A stretch of DNA of 62,881 nucleotides from Staphylococcus equorum (GCF_029531845.1 NZ_JAMBPV010000013.1:1-62881); one strand, 5' to 3'; counted from the first letter of the stretch, positions 16,642-26,422 are shown. Made by a program: numbers and translations. Notes: generated by a model from the sequence alone, not told the origin.

Positions 16642-17823
16642 TTAGGCTTTATTATATTTCGCTACATTTTTTAAGCTTATAATCAATATGAGTGCTATTA
16701 GAGCGATTGCACCACTAAAGTAAGTCACTGCGAAAACATCTATTTTCGAAACAACTAACCCGCCTATTATGCCGCCTATACCAATACCGGCATTTAAACT
16801 CGACATATTCCAACTCATCACTTGACTCGTATCGCCATCTACGTGTTCAATAATACCACTTTGAACTGCTGGATTTGTACTCCACTGCATGATGTTCCAA
16901 ATAAAGATGACCATTAATAGCAAGCCAGTACCTGGTAAGAAAACATTCAATATTAACATCATAAGAATAAATATAGAAGTCGCAATCGTTAACCAGCGTT
17001 TACTTGTTAATTTATCTGATAGTACTCCACCCATTGAAGTTCCTATTACACCTGCAATACCATTAATTAATAATGCTATAGAGACAAATGATAAATCATG
17101 TCCACTGGATAACATTAACGGATTAATGTAGATGAATGTAACGGAATTCGCTACTAGTAATAAGAATGTAATCCCTAAATATTTTGTGATTTCTGCAGGT
17201 CTTAAGATTTTAGAATAACTGCTTCCACGTTTTTGACTACTTGCGCCTGTTGTAGGTGCTTTAAACTCTGGATCAGGTACATAAAAATACATAAGAACGC
17301 CCACGAGTATACTTACAGCCACTATAAATAGAAACGTAAATCTCCAACCAACTAAGTCACCAATAATTGTTCCAATAGGCACACCGAATACGTTAGCACC
17401 ACTAAAACCTGAATAAACGATACCTATCATTTTCCCACGATGTTGAGGTGCAGTTAATAAAGCAGTTAGTGCTAGTATTTTCACTACAATTAAAGCTGCA
17501 GCCGCTGAAGATAAGATACGTCCAAATACTAAAATAGTAAAATCAGGTGCAACTGCAATAATTACGTTCCCTAACATAAACATTACTAATGCCCATAATA
17601 AAACTGGTCTTGGTGAAAAACGATTTGTGACTTTAACCAAGATTGGTCCTGCAATAGCAAAGGTAATTGCATATAAAGTTACTAATTGACCAATAATTGC
17701 TTCAGAAACACCTAAATCATTACTCATTAAATTCATAATCCCAGCAACCATCATTTCAACCATACCTACGATAAATATGCTTAAAATAAAGGTTGTAATT
17801 CGCATAGCTGACATACGTTTCAC
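16642..17823 (-). CDS. MFS transporter, DHA1 (AraJ/YdhP-like)
   Basis: A 393-residue 12-helix major facilitator. Family features are GLVEMM-like FIVGMVEMMVAGIMNLM in helix 1, LVKVTNRFSPRPVLLWALV (motif A region) and MIGIVYSGFSGANVFGVPIGTIIGDLVGWRFTFLF (motif C region, antiporter-type). Such proteins export sugars, arabinose derivatives or drugs; the substrate here is not identifiable. Start ATG 17823 follows GAAAGGAGTG. No co-transcribed neighbour. Confidence 0.8.
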   Translation of the reverse strand: MKRMSAMRITTFILSIFIVGMVEMMVAGIMNLMSNDLGVSEAIIGQLVTLYAITFAIAGPILVKVTNRFSPRPVLLWALVMFMLGNVIIAVAPDFTILVFGRILSSAAAALIVVKILALTALLTAPQHRGKMIGIVYSGFSGANVFGVPIGTIIGDLVGWRFTFLFIVAVSILVGVLMYFYVPDPEFKAPTTGASSQKRGSSYSKILRPAEITKYLGITFLLLVANSVTFIYINPLMLSSGHDLSFVSIALLINGIAGVIGTSMGGVLSDKLTSKRWLTIATSIFILMMLILNVFLPGTGLLLMVIFIWNIMQWSTNPAVQSGIIEHVDGDTSQVMSWNMSSLNAGIGIGGIIGGLVVSKIDVFAVTYFSGAIALIALILIISLKNVAKYNKA

Positions 17824-17995
17824 TCCTTTCTTTTATTGCTTTGTAATTTTTACATAACCACTATATTATAAACCATTCGTCAACAGGTTTGAATAAATTT
17901 ACTTAGTGTCATCTCTGACTTATTAATATGATTTAACAAGTCACAAAGTACCGCAGTATTCATTAATTAGCTAATAAAATTTAAAATGACAATGA

Positions 17996-18438
17996 TTAAA
18001 GAGTCTGGGCATAAATATATCTGACTAATGAAAATACGACAATTTCTATTAAAATAAGATAGAAATTGTCGTTTTCTTTATTAGTATGAAATTTTCCAGC
18101 TTGTTGAGCTGCTATTTTCCTTATATTTAAAGCCATTGGTACAAATCTAAGTTCGCGTTTAAATTTATTTATTCCTCGAACCAATATTCGAGTAAAATCC
18201 AAAATAGCTTTCATAAATCCAAAAGCTCGTACTACATCAATCTTTCTTTGATTGTGTATACGCATATAGAATAATCTTTAATATCATTTTGGGGTGATAA
18301 GATGTAGCACCACGATAATGTTTGAATTCATCGAATTCACTTTTAGGTGTTGTTTCAACGATTTCATTCAAAAATCGTGATATATCATTTATAAGAATTA
18401 AAACTGAAGCTTCCAATTGGTAGTGAAAGTTGGGTCAT
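17996..18438 (-). pseudogene. Remnant of an IS1182-family (IS1272-like) transposase, internally deleted
   Basis: On the minus strand from 18438 the sequence reads MTQLSLP, shifts frame, then reads LEASVLILINDISRFLNE and HYRGATSYHPKMILKIILYAYTQS, which is the N-terminal part of IS1272-like transposases as I recall them. It then jumps directly to RKIDVVRAFGFMKAILDFTR and RELRFVPMALNIRKIAAQ, the C-terminal part. The whole catalytic centre (several hundred residues) is missing, and the join also changes frame. A perfect hairpin, CGACAATTTCTA/TAGAAATTGTCG (18037-18048/18060-18071), lies past the conserved end. The element cannot transpose itself. Confidence 0.8.
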
Positions 18439-18558
18439 AATATAACCTTTATATAAGGTACCTCGTCATTAAAGTTATGTGATGGTAAATTCATTATACG
18501 AAATTGTTTTATTTTTTTGTACTAAAATACATACTTTTAATGATTTTAAATATAAAAA

Positions 18559-19332
18559 TTAACGTTGGTTATCGTGCAAGTGACGTCCTATCAGTTGGTT
18601 ACGATGGTTAAAGAATTGTTTGTAACTTAAGTATGTAGCAATTAGCGCTGACATAATTGTTGCTGTCGTATGAATAAACACAACCATCAATTGAAATTTC
18701 ACAGCTTCTAATGGGTCAACACCACCAATAATTAACCCTGTCATCATACCGGGTATAGATACAATGCCATATGTTTTAACAGAATCTATTGTTGGTACGA
18801 TTGCTGTCTTTACACTTTCACGTATCGTTGTTTTAGAAGAAAGTTTCGGTGTAGCACCTAATGCTAATTTAGCTTCAATCCTACTCATCTCTTTAACAAA
18901 TTCTCTATCTAAATTCTGATAAGCCAAATTAATAGCAATCAGTCCATTACTCCCAAGCATACCCGCAATCGGAATGACTTCATTAGGCTTGAATTGAATT
19001 GCACCTGTTATAATAACACCTGCTAATGGTAATGCAACGCCAATAAATATCGCTGCAAAAGAGATCCAAAACACATGATGCATCACTGGTGAAGCTCTAC
19101 TTATTGTATTCCAAGAAGCATTAATAATGATAATGAGTACAAATAATAGCAACAACCATTTTTGATTCACATCAAAGATAAAATGCAAAAGATACCCTAA
19201 AATAACGAGTTGAACGACAGCCCGCGTTGTTGCAACGAGTAAATCTTTAATAATATGTAATTTTTCTTTATATGAGACAATCATGGGAAATATTAGGAGT
19301 AATCCTGTTAACACTAAAGCCGTTGTACTCAT
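18559..19332 (-). CDS. fetB: ABC transporter permease, FetB/UPF0014 family
   Basis: A 257-residue membrane protein with about seven helices. It carries the UPF0014 landmarks TRAVVQLVILGYLL, ASWNTISRASPVMHH, GMLGSNGLIAINLAYQNLDREF, LALGATPK and VSIPGMMTGLIIGG. In E. coli FetAB exports iron and helps oxidative stress resistance; the substrate in staphylococci is not shown. The start ATG overlaps the stop of the ATPase gene, so the two are coupled. It is next to an IS remnant, which does not disrupt it. Confidence 0.8.
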   Translation of the reverse strand: MSTTALVLTGLLLIFPMIVSYKEKLHIIKDLLVATTRAVVQLVILGYLLHFIFDVNQKWLLLLFVLIIIINASWNTISRASPVMHHVFWISFAAIFIGVALPLAGVIITGAIQFKPNEVIPIAGMLGSNGLIAINLAYQNLDREFVKEMSRIEAKLALGATPKLSSKTTIRESVKTAIVPTIDSVKTYGIVSIPGMMTGLIIGGVDPLEAVKFQLMVVFIHTTATIMSALIATYLSYKQFFNHRNQLIGRHLHDNQR

Positions 19333-19982
19333 TATAAATCCTCCTGCTTGTCAATTTTGCCGTCAACAATTCGGATTCTTTTTTGGAAATGTCTAATACT
19401 CTGATTCGTACTATGTGTAATCCATAAAATTGCAACACCTTCAGCGGCAAGCTTAAAAATGAGGTCTTCTACTTTTTCACTATTTTGCGTATCTAGTGCG
19501 CTTGTTGCTTCATCTAATAAGAGGATTTGAGGCTTATACATTAATTGTCTAGCAATCGTAATACGCTGCCTTTCCCCACCCGAAAGATGCTCTACACTTG
19601 TATTAAAATTATAGTGACCTAGACCGACAGCTTTTAGTAATGTCTTAGCTCTTTTACGGTCAAATTTATCCTCTCGAACTACAGCAGGAAATGCCATATT
19701 GTCACCAATTGTAAGATCAAACAAATCACTTTCTTGTAATAAATAACTAATATCCATACGCAATGACTCAGGACTGATTTGTTCATAAGCTTTGCCGTTA
19801 AAATATATTTCACCATGCGTCGGACTAATTAAATTATTAAGCAATCGCAACAATGTGCTTTTACCACTTCCAGAAGGCCCTATAATAGCAATTGTATCTC
19901 CCTTTTCTATCTTCAAATTGATATTATCGATGATGTATCGATTGCCTATTTTATAAGAAACATTTTTAACTTCTAACATCAT
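19332..19982 (-). CDS. fetA: ABC transporter ATPase, FetA-like
   Basis: A 216-residue ATPase with Walker A GPSGSGKST (about 33-41), Q-loop LLQESDLFD, signature LSGGERQR, Walker B ILLLDEATSALD and ITHSTNQ. It powers the FetB-like permease encoded directly downstream. Two adjacent ATG codons are possible starts; the second (19979) is better spaced (7 nt) from AAGGAGG than the first (4 nt). Possible role: export of iron or another metal, by family analogy only. Confidence 0.8.
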   Translation of the reverse strand: MMLEVKNVSYKIGNRYIIDNINLKIEKGDTIAIIGPSGSGKSTLLRLLNNLISPTHGEIYFNGKAYEQISPESLRMDISYLLQESDLFDLTIGDNMAFPAVVREDKFDRKRAKTLLKAVGLGHYNFNTSVEHLSGGERQRITIARQLMYKPQILLLDEATSALDTQNSEKVEDLIFKLAAEGVAILWITHSTNQSIRHFQKRIRIVDGKIDKQEDL

Positions 19983-20119
19983 CTGACCTCCTTAAATTAT
20001 AGATTATGCTATATGATTTATTCCCTAAATCACTTATTTTAATAATCTTTTCAACAAGTAGTTAGGTTGTGGCATTTACCTAATGATTTATATCCTACAT
20101 CAAATTTCATTTACTTTTT

Positions 20120-20902
20120 TTATCTCATAAAGACGATAGTTATGAATGAAATTAAATTATTTACAGCATGTAACGTTATAGCCAGTGCCAAATTCATACC
20201 ACTCTTCAAATAAACAAAAGCAATTCCCATCGCGATAATGATATATGATCCTATTTCAAATGGAGATGTGGCGCCAATCACATGAACACCTGCAAAAAGT
20301 ACAATTGAAAGTACTGTCGCAAAACCATACGTAATTTTTTTGCCTAGTTCATGGATGATTAAGTGCCTAAATAATAGTTCTTCAATAATAGGCGTTAAAA
20401 TCACAATATCGATAAATAAAAATGGTAACATCCTGTTGTCTGCGAACATTTCCTCTAAGAACATTTGATTTTGTGTTTCATTGAATTGTAATGACTTAGG
20501 CAAAAATTCCATTAACCAAGCGTATGCTGAATTTAAGAATAAAATCACTAAATATGTAGCAATAATCATCAATAAATATCGAGGTACTTTTTTAAACCTA
20601 TTCATTGCAATCGGTATCATTCTATCTTTTCTATGCATTGCATAAAAACTATATATAATTATTATTTCTGCAATCACCGCGCCCATGATTAATATATTTT
20701 CATCAGTAACAAACGATTCATTTTTTATGTCAATAATAGAATATATTCCATATATTAAAACGAAAAAAATAAGAGGCACTATATTATTCACGACAATGTA
20801 TATAGGGAAAAGCCAGAAATCTTTTTTTACAACCTTGTCATTGTTCCATATGTTTTGTTCCTTTTGCTCTTTTTTTATCTCTTGAGTTGACTGTTGAGCC
20901 AT
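20120..20902 (-). CDS. CPBP family intramembrane metalloprotease
   Basis: A 260-residue membrane protein. The Abi/CPBP motif is complete: Glu174-Glu175 and Arg179 in IEELLFRHLI, the second His in LFAGVHVIG and the HAVNN motif near the C-terminus. About six to eight helices after a hydrophilic Gln/Lys-rich start. The family includes Rce1-like proteases and bacteriocin self-immunity or peptide-maturation proteins; nothing nearby indicates a bacteriocin, so the substrate is unknown. ATG 20902 follows GGAGGGTG. Monocistronic. Confidence 0.8.
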   Translation of the reverse strand: MAQQSTQEIKKEQKEQNIWNNDKVVKKDFWLFPIYIVVNNIVPLIFFVLIYGIYSIIDIKNESFVTDENILIMGAVIAEIIIIYSFYAMHRKDRMIPIAMNRFKKVPRYLLMIIATYLVILFLNSAYAWLMEFLPKSLQFNETQNQMFLEEMFADNRMLPFLFIDIVILTPIIEELLFRHLIIHELGKKITYGFATVLSIVLFAGVHVIGATSPFEIGSYIIIAMGIAFVYLKSGMNLALAITLHAVNNLISFITIVFMR

Positions 20903-21092
20903 ATGACACCCTCCTTATCATTGTATACAAAGAATATACCATGTTTTAAATTACTTATATACATTTTATAATATATTTATTTGGCATCTATCCTCGGCAT
21001 TGGTATATTAGTCAACCCTAATTTATAGTAGTTATCATATTGTAAAAAGCATATTTTGTTGTAGTATATATATAAATAGGGAGGGATGTTAC

Positions 21093-22679
21093 ATGGCAAT
21101 TTTGACAATATTACAATTTATCGTAAATATCATCATTGTGCTAATTCTATTAAGTGTATTAATTATTGGGGGATTTTTACTATTTAAAGATAAACACCAA
21201 AAGCAACATAGTGTATTACGTAATTACCCATTGCTTGCGCGTGTTCGCTATTTTGGAGAAAAAATTGGCCCTGAACTCCGTCAATATTTATTTTTAGCGG
21301 ATACGAAAGGTAAACCATTTTCCAGAAATGATTTTACTAACATCGTATTATCTGGAAAATACAATTCTAGAATGACAAGTTTTGGGACACAAGAAGATTA
21401 TGAAGATGGTTTTTATTTACAAAACACAATGTTTCCATTACAAACATCAGAACTCCACATTGATCAGTCACCTATGATTTCTTCTTTTATCTATAAAATC
21501 GATAATGAACGTCTATTCAATCGTGATGAACATGAAGTTCAAGCTGAACTTAATCCTTACTATATATCAGAAGAAAATCGCATCACTTTGGGCGCAGAAC
21601 TTAAGCATCCATTCAAACCTAAGCGCTTAGTTGGTCAATCTGGCATGAGCTATGGTGCATTAGGTAGTAATGCTATCACTGCACTGTCTAAAGGACTTGC
21701 TCAAGCAGGTACTTGGATGAACACAGGTGAAGGGGGATTATCTAAGCACCATCTTTCTGGAGGTGTAGATCTCATCTTTCAAATTGGACCTGGGTTATTT
21801 GGGGTACGTGATAAAGCTGGCGTATTTGATATAAACACTTTTCTCGAGTTAGCACATAAAGATAAGATTAGAGCCTTTGAAATCAAACTCGCACAAGGTG
21901 CAAAAACACGTGGTGGACATATGCAAGGAAATAAAGTAACTGAAGAAATTGCAACTATACGTAATGTTGAACCATGGAAAACAATCAACTCTCCTAACCG
22001 CTTTGATAACATCGATAGTCCAGAAGCTTTACTTAATTGGGTGACTCACCTCAAACAACAAGGTCAAAAACCGGTTGGCTTTAAAATTGTTGTAAGTAAA
22101 GTTTCAGAAGTAGAAAAACTTGTACAAACTATGGTTGAGACGAATCAGTATCCAAGCTTCATAACTGTTGATGGCGGTGAGGGTGGCACTGGGGCAACTT
22201 TCCAAGAATTACAAGATGGTGTTGGTTTACCTTTATTTACGGCTTTGCCTATTGTAACTTCGTTGCTTGAAAAACATGGCATCCGTGATCGTGTTAAAAT
22301 CTTCGCATCCGGAAAGCTTATCACACCGGATAAAATCGCAATTGCTTTAGGACTTGGCGCAGACTTAGTAAACGTGGCACGTGGCATGATGATTAGTGTC
22401 GGCTGTATTATGAGCCAACAATGTCATATGAATACTTGTCCAGTAGGCGTAGCTACTACAGATCCCAAACTTGAAAAAGGATTGATTATCGATGAGAAAA
22501 AATATCGTGTCACTAATTTTGTAACAAGTTTGCATGAGGGCTTATTTAATATAGCAGCTGCAGTCGGTGTGGAATCACCCACAAAGATTTCTAAAGACCA
22601 CCTCATTATTAAAAATAAAGATGGCGGTGTTCAATCAATACGAGATTATAAACTGAAATTGATTGATCAACATCGATGA
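21093..22679 (+). CDS. Stand-alone glutamate-synthase-type FMN protein with N-terminal membrane anchor
   Basis: A 528-residue protein. An N-terminal hydrophobic segment (about residues 7-29) is followed by the FMN/iron-sulfur domain of glutamate synthase (GltB2-type barrel): MSYGALGSNAITALS, the flavin segments ITVDGGEGGTGA and ASGKLITPDKIAIALGLGADLVNVARG, and the cysteine set C-x5-CH-x3-CPVGVA, which holds the [3Fe-4S] cluster. The glutaminase and central domains of true glutamate synthase are absent. Such proteins are often annotated as FMN-binding glutamate synthase family; their reaction is not established. The anchor suggests a membrane-linked redox role. GGGAGGG precedes the ATG. Confidence 0.82.
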   Translation: MAILTILQFIVNIIIVLILLSVLIIGGFLLFKDKHQKQHSVLRNYPLLARVRYFGEKIGPELRQYLFLADTKGKPFSRNDFTNIVLSGKYNSRMTSFGTQEDYEDGFYLQNTMFPLQTSELHIDQSPMISSFIYKIDNERLFNRDEHEVQAELNPYYISEENRITLGAELKHPFKPKRLVGQSGMSYGALGSNAITALSKGLAQAGTWMNTGEGGLSKHHLSGGVDLIFQIGPGLFGVRDKAGVFDINTFLELAHKDKIRAFEIKLAQGAKTRGGHMQGNKVTEEIATIRNVEPWKTINSPNRFDNIDSPEALLNWVTHLKQQGQKPVGFKIVVSKVSEVEKLVQTMVETNQYPSFITVDGGEGGTGATFQELQDGVGLPLFTALPIVTSLLEKHGIRDRVKIFASGKLITPDKIAIALGLGADLVNVARGMMISVGCIMSQQCHMNTCPVGVATTDPKLEKGLIIDEKKYRVTNFVTSLHEGLFNIAAAVGVESPTKISKDHLIIKNKDGGVQSIRDYKLKLIDQHR

Positions 22680-22688
22680 CATAAATAG

Positions 22689-22737
22689 AGCTCTATTACT
22701 TATAAGCAATTAAACTGCTTTTCAAAGTAATAAAGCT
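22689..22737. terminator. Bidirectional terminator between convergent genes
   Basis: AGCTCTATTACTT (22689-22701) pairs with AAGTAATAAAGCT (22725-22737) with one mismatch, followed by TTTTTATTATT. It separates the FMN protein gene and the convergent DsbA-like gene. Confidence 0.7.
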
Positions 22738-22742
22738 TTTTA

Positions 22743-23261
22743 TTATTGATTTGCTTCATTTATTTGTTGCGTTAGTTTTGTTTCTATAATACTTTGCTCA
22801 TCTTCTAATGGATTGAACTCAAATTTCTTATCATTTATAAATACTGTTGGTATCCCTTTAATTCCACGACTAACCGCTTCTTCAGTAATCGCTAAAGAGC
22901 GTTCATCAGCTTCTTTCTGAGGTACTAAGTTTAATTGTTGTTGCATTTTCTCTTCTATAGTAGCAAAATCAACCGTCCATTCTTTCTGAGTGTCATACAA
23001 TTTACGTATAATTTCTAGCGTTTCATCAGTATTTTGATAATCTAAATGAATATTTGCAACCGTACCCTTTAACAATCCTTGCTTTGTTTTATCAAAATGT
23101 TTAATTACATGTTCTACTTTGCCTTGATCTATCAGTGGTTTGAGTGATTGATCTGCGGCTTTAAAATAATTTTTACAATATGGGCAAGCCAAATTTATAA
23201 ATGATTCCACTTTAACAGGTGCATTTGTTGAACCTAATGTAAGATGTTTAACTTCTGTCAT
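22743..23261 (-). CDS. DsbA-family thioredoxin-fold protein
   Basis: A 172-residue protein with the active-site motif CPYC in FINLACPYCKNYFK near residue 28, an all-helical insert, and the cis-Pro segment GIKGIPTVFINDKKFEF typical of DsbA/thioredoxin_4 proteins. No signal peptide is visible, so it probably acts in the cytoplasm as a thiol-disulfide oxidoreductase. The start is set at ATG 23261, 6 nt after GGAGGG; the upstream GTG (23276) overlaps that ribosome site and is unlikely. Its partner or substrate is unknown. Confidence 0.8.
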   Translation of the reverse strand: MTEVKHLTLGSTNAPVKVESFINLACPYCKNYFKAADQSLKPLIDQGKVEHVIKHFDKTKQGLLKGTVANIHLDYQNTDETLEIIRKLYDTQKEWTVDFATIEEKMQQQLNLVPQKEADERSLAITEEAVSRGIKGIPTVFINDKKFEFNPLEDEQSIIETKLTQQINEANQ

Positions 23262-23468
23262 ATAAAATCCCTCCACTTTGTCTATATTTATATTGAAACA
23301 TGCTTATTCTTTTTATGCACACTTTTAGTCTGAGTATTTTAGTATGAATTCTGCTTTTTGAATAATTTAACGGCATTCCTCATGTTTAACCTCCTCTATA
23401 GTCAAAAAGCTATGTAATCGCATACTTCATGTTAAAATAAAGTTATCAATTTTAATGGGAGGCATAAT

Positions 23469-24545
23469 ATGAACAATTCAGTGAAATTATTAAAATCTTT
23501 AACGGATGTTGATGGTATTGCAGGTCACGAAATGGCAGTTAAATCTTTAATGAACGAATACTTAACACCAGTAAGCGATGAAATCATCGAAGATAATTTA
23601 GGTGGTATTTTCGGTAAAAAAGTTGCCGCTAAAAGTAATAAAACATTAATGGTTGCTGGTCACTTAGATGAAATCGGCTTTATGGTAACTAAAATAGATA
23701 ATGACGGTTTCCTAAAATTCACCCCTATTGGTGGCTGGTGGAATCAAGTCATGCTCTCTCAAAAAGTAACAGTAACTACAGATGATGGTAGAAAAATTAG
23801 AGGTATTATCGGTTCAAAACCACCACATGTTTTATCACCAGAAGAACGCAAAAAGAACGTTGATATTAAGGAAATGTTTATTGATATCGGCGTTAAAAGT
23901 AAAAAAGAAGCACAACAATTCGGTATCGAATTAGGCAATATGGTAACACCGTATAGTGAATTCGAAGCATTAGCGAATAATAAATACTTAACTGCAAAAG
24001 CATTTGATAACCGTTATGGTTGCGCCCTTGCAGTCGATGTATTACAAAAACTTAAGAATGACACTATCGACATAAATCTTGTTTCAGGTGCCAATGTTCA
24101 AGAAGAAGTTGGTCTCCGTGGTGCTAAAGTAGCTGCCAACAAAATCAAACCTGACTTAGCTATAGCTGTAGACGTTGCGGTCGCATATGATACGCCAGGA
24201 ATGTCTGGTCAAGTAAGTGATACAGCAATTGGTAATGGTCCTGTCGTTATTCTAATGGATGGATCTAATATTGGTCATGTTGGTTTTACAAAACATATTA
24301 AAGCAGTGGCTAAAAAACATAATATTACGATTCAATTAGACACGACTGCTGGCGGTGGCACAGACGCAGGAAGTATTCACGTTGCAAATGAAGGCACACC
24401 AACTGTTGCTATAGGTGTTGCGTTACGTTATATGCATTCCAATGTCTCTGTGTTGCACACAGATGATTACAAAAATTCAGTAGCATTAGTTACAGAAATT
24501 GTTAAATCTCTAAATGATGAAGTTGTTGGCCAAATCATTTGGTAA
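23469..24545 (+). CDS. M42 family metallo-aminopeptidase
   Basis: A 358-residue cytosolic peptidase of the M42 family (YsdC/FrvX/PepA-type), which form large tetrahedral complexes that trim peptides. Metal ligands and catalytic residues are readable: VAGHLDEIGFMV (His, then Asp-Glu), KAFDNRYGCALAVD (Asp), QEEVGLRGAK (Glu-Glu), AVDVAV (Asp) and RYMHSNVSVLHTDDY (His). The length matches the family. It lies upstream of an AbgT transporter gene in the same direction, but a terminator separates them. ATG 23469 follows GGGAGGC. Confidence 0.85.
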   Translation: MNNSVKLLKSLTDVDGIAGHEMAVKSLMNEYLTPVSDEIIEDNLGGIFGKKVAAKSNKTLMVAGHLDEIGFMVTKIDNDGFLKFTPIGGWWNQVMLSQKVTVTTDDGRKIRGIIGSKPPHVLSPEERKKNVDIKEMFIDIGVKSKKEAQQFGIELGNMVTPYSEFEALANNKYLTAKAFDNRYGCALAVDVLQKLKNDTIDINLVSGANVQEEVGLRGAKVAANKIKPDLAIAVDVAVAYDTPGMSGQVSDTAIGNGPVVILMDGSNIGHVGFTKHIKAVAKKHNITIQLDTTAGGGTDAGSIHVANEGTPTVAIGVALRYMHSNVSVLHTDDYKNSVALVTEIVKSLNDEVVGQIIW

Positions 24546-24606
24546 TCTAGGAATTAACTTAGTTACAGTCTTCAATAGGTAATAGCTTTATATATGCTTT
24601 ATGAGA

Positions 24607-24646
24607 GCGGGGATGGGAAATCGAAATTTGATTTTCTATCCTCGCC
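24607..24646 (+). terminator. Terminator-like hairpin with repeat A style core
   Basis: GCGGGGAT...GAAATC pairs imperfectly with GATTTTC...ATCCTCGC, then CTTTT. The core GAAATCGAAATTTGATTT resembles the hairpins at 32991-33038 and 40219-40265. Confidence 0.6.
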
Positions 24647-24802
24647 TTTTCATGCTTTTTAAATGAATTTTTTAATCTAATACACGAATAGTCATATATG
24701 TAATACGTATTTAAATTTAATAAAATATAAAGTTTTCAGAATATTTATTCTATTTTCACGCCTAATTTGTTATACTACCGATAACTTATTGGGGAGGTCG
24801 TT

Positions 24803-26344
24803 ATGATGGTTTCGAATACTAAAGATAAGCCAACGCTAATAAATAGATTTTTAAATATTGTAGAAAAAGTTGGAAACAGATTACCTGATCCTAGCATTTT
24901 ATTTTTCTTAATGTGTGTAGGACTCGCAATTCTTACTTGGGTTATATCATTGTTTCAGATTTCCGTAAAACATCCAGGCACAGGGGATACTATTGTTATC
25001 AAAAGTATTTTAAGTAAAGATGGACTGTCGATGATTCTGAATGATGCCATAAAAAACTTTTCAGAATTCCCAGCGTTAGGTCTTGTACTTGCGGTTATGC
25101 TTGGTATCGGTGTAGCAGAAAAAACAGGTTACTTTGATAAATTAATGATTCAAGTTGTACATAAGGCACCAAAGAATTTCATCGTACCAGTCATTATTAT
25201 TATAGGTATCTTAGGCAATGCTGCAGGCGATGCAGCACCGATTGTGTTACCACCATTAGCAGCTATGGTCTTTATTAAATTGGGCTATCACCCTATTGCG
25301 GGTTTAGCAATGGCTTACGCATCTGCACTTGGCGGATTCTCTGCAAATGTCATGATTGGTATGTCAGACGCATTACTTTATGCATTTACAAAACCAGCTA
25401 CAAACATTGTTTCTGATAGTGTCCATGTTAACGTAGCAATGAACTGGTACTTTATTGCAGCAAGTGTCCTTGTCTTACTGCCTTCAGTCTATTGGGTTAC
25501 TATGCGTTTTGTCATTCCTAGATTAGGTAAATATGATGATGCCAATTCAGATATTCAAGCAGATGATTCTAATACAAAGCTCACACCTCAAGAAAACCGT
25601 GCCGTGTTTTGGGCTAATATCAGTTTTTTTGCGATGATTGTATTGCTTATTATCTTAGCCATACCGCAACAAAGTTTTCTGAGAAATGATAACACAGGAA
25701 GTTTACTGAATGATGCACCTATCATTAATGGCGTGGGACTTATCATTTTAGTATTGTTCTTAGTTCCTGGATTAGTTTATGGCATTATGATAAAAGAATT
25801 TAAAAGTTCTAAAGACTTAGGAAAAATGTTAGCTGATTCAATGTCATCTATGGGTTCCTTTATAGTCATTGTGTTTTTTGCAGCACAGTTACTCGCTTTT
25901 TTAGAGTGGAGTAACCTTGGTATTATCGTTGCTGTTAAAGGCGCATCAATTCTTCAAGGCCAAAATGGCGTTGTACTTATCCTAGGTATTATTATATTAA
26001 GTGCATTGATTAATTTATTAATTGGAAGTGCCTCTGCCAAATGGGGTATTTTAGCACCTATTTTCATCCCAATGCTTATCATTGTAGGTTTCCATCCAGC
26101 ATTAACTCAAATGCTGTACAGAATTGGTGACTCTATTAGTAATCCAATAACACCTATGATGCCCTACTTGCCATTGCTATTATCTTATGCACAAAAATAT
26201 GATAATGACATGAAATTAGGTTCATTATTATCTAGTCTAATGCCCTATACAATTATATTGAGTATTGTGTGGCCACTATTCATGATTGTTTGGTATCTAT
26301 TAGGTTGGCCGCTTGGTCCAGGCGGCCCCTTACATGTAAAATAA
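24803..26344 (+). CDS. AbgT family transporter
   Basis: A 513-residue membrane transporter. AbgT features are RLPDPSILFF after a basic start, GIGVAEKTGYFDKLM, LGNAAGDAAPIVLPPLAAMVF, GGFSANVMIGMSDALL, and the late SASAKWGILAPIFIPMLI and GDSISNPITPMMPYLPLLLSYAQKY. Family members take up p-aminobenzoyl-glutamate or export sulfonamides as proton-driven pumps; which applies here is unknown. Two in-frame ATG codons (24803, 24806) follow GGGGAGG. It follows the M42 peptidase gene; a functional link through peptide or pABA-glutamate turnover is speculative. Confidence 0.87.
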   Translation: MMVSNTKDKPTLINRFLNIVEKVGNRLPDPSILFFLMCVGLAILTWVISLFQISVKHPGTGDTIVIKSILSKDGLSMILNDAIKNFSEFPALGLVLAVMLGIGVAEKTGYFDKLMIQVVHKAPKNFIVPVIIIIGILGNAAGDAAPIVLPPLAAMVFIKLGYHPIAGLAMAYASALGGFSANVMIGMSDALLYAFTKPATNIVSDSVHVNVAMNWYFIAASVLVLLPSVYWVTMRFVIPRLGKYDDANSDIQADDSNTKLTPQENRAVFWANISFFAMIVLLIILAIPQQSFLRNDNTGSLLNDAPIINGVGLIILVLFLVPGLVYGIMIKEFKSSKDLGKMLADSMSSMGSFIVIVFFAAQLLAFLEWSNLGIIVAVKGASILQGQNGVVLILGIIILSALINLLIGSASAKWGILAPIFIPMLIIVGFHPALTQMLYRIGDSISNPITPMMPYLPLLLSYAQKYDNDMKLGSLLSSLMPYTIILSIVWPLFMIVWYLLGWPLGPGGPLHVK

Positions 26345-26352
26345 GTTATTAA

Positions 26353-26396
26353 AAAGAGACAGACGCGAAGGAAATAGTTTCCGTGTCTGTCTCTTT
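26353..26396 (+). terminator. Terminator of the AbgT gene
   Basis: AAAGAGACAGAC (26353-26364) pairs perfectly with GTCTGTCTCTTT (26385-26396), extended by GCGAAGGAAA/TTTCCGT, 9 nt after the stop codon. Confidence 0.85.
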
Positions 26397-26422
26397 CCTT
26401 TCATCACACCAATCTTGGAAAT

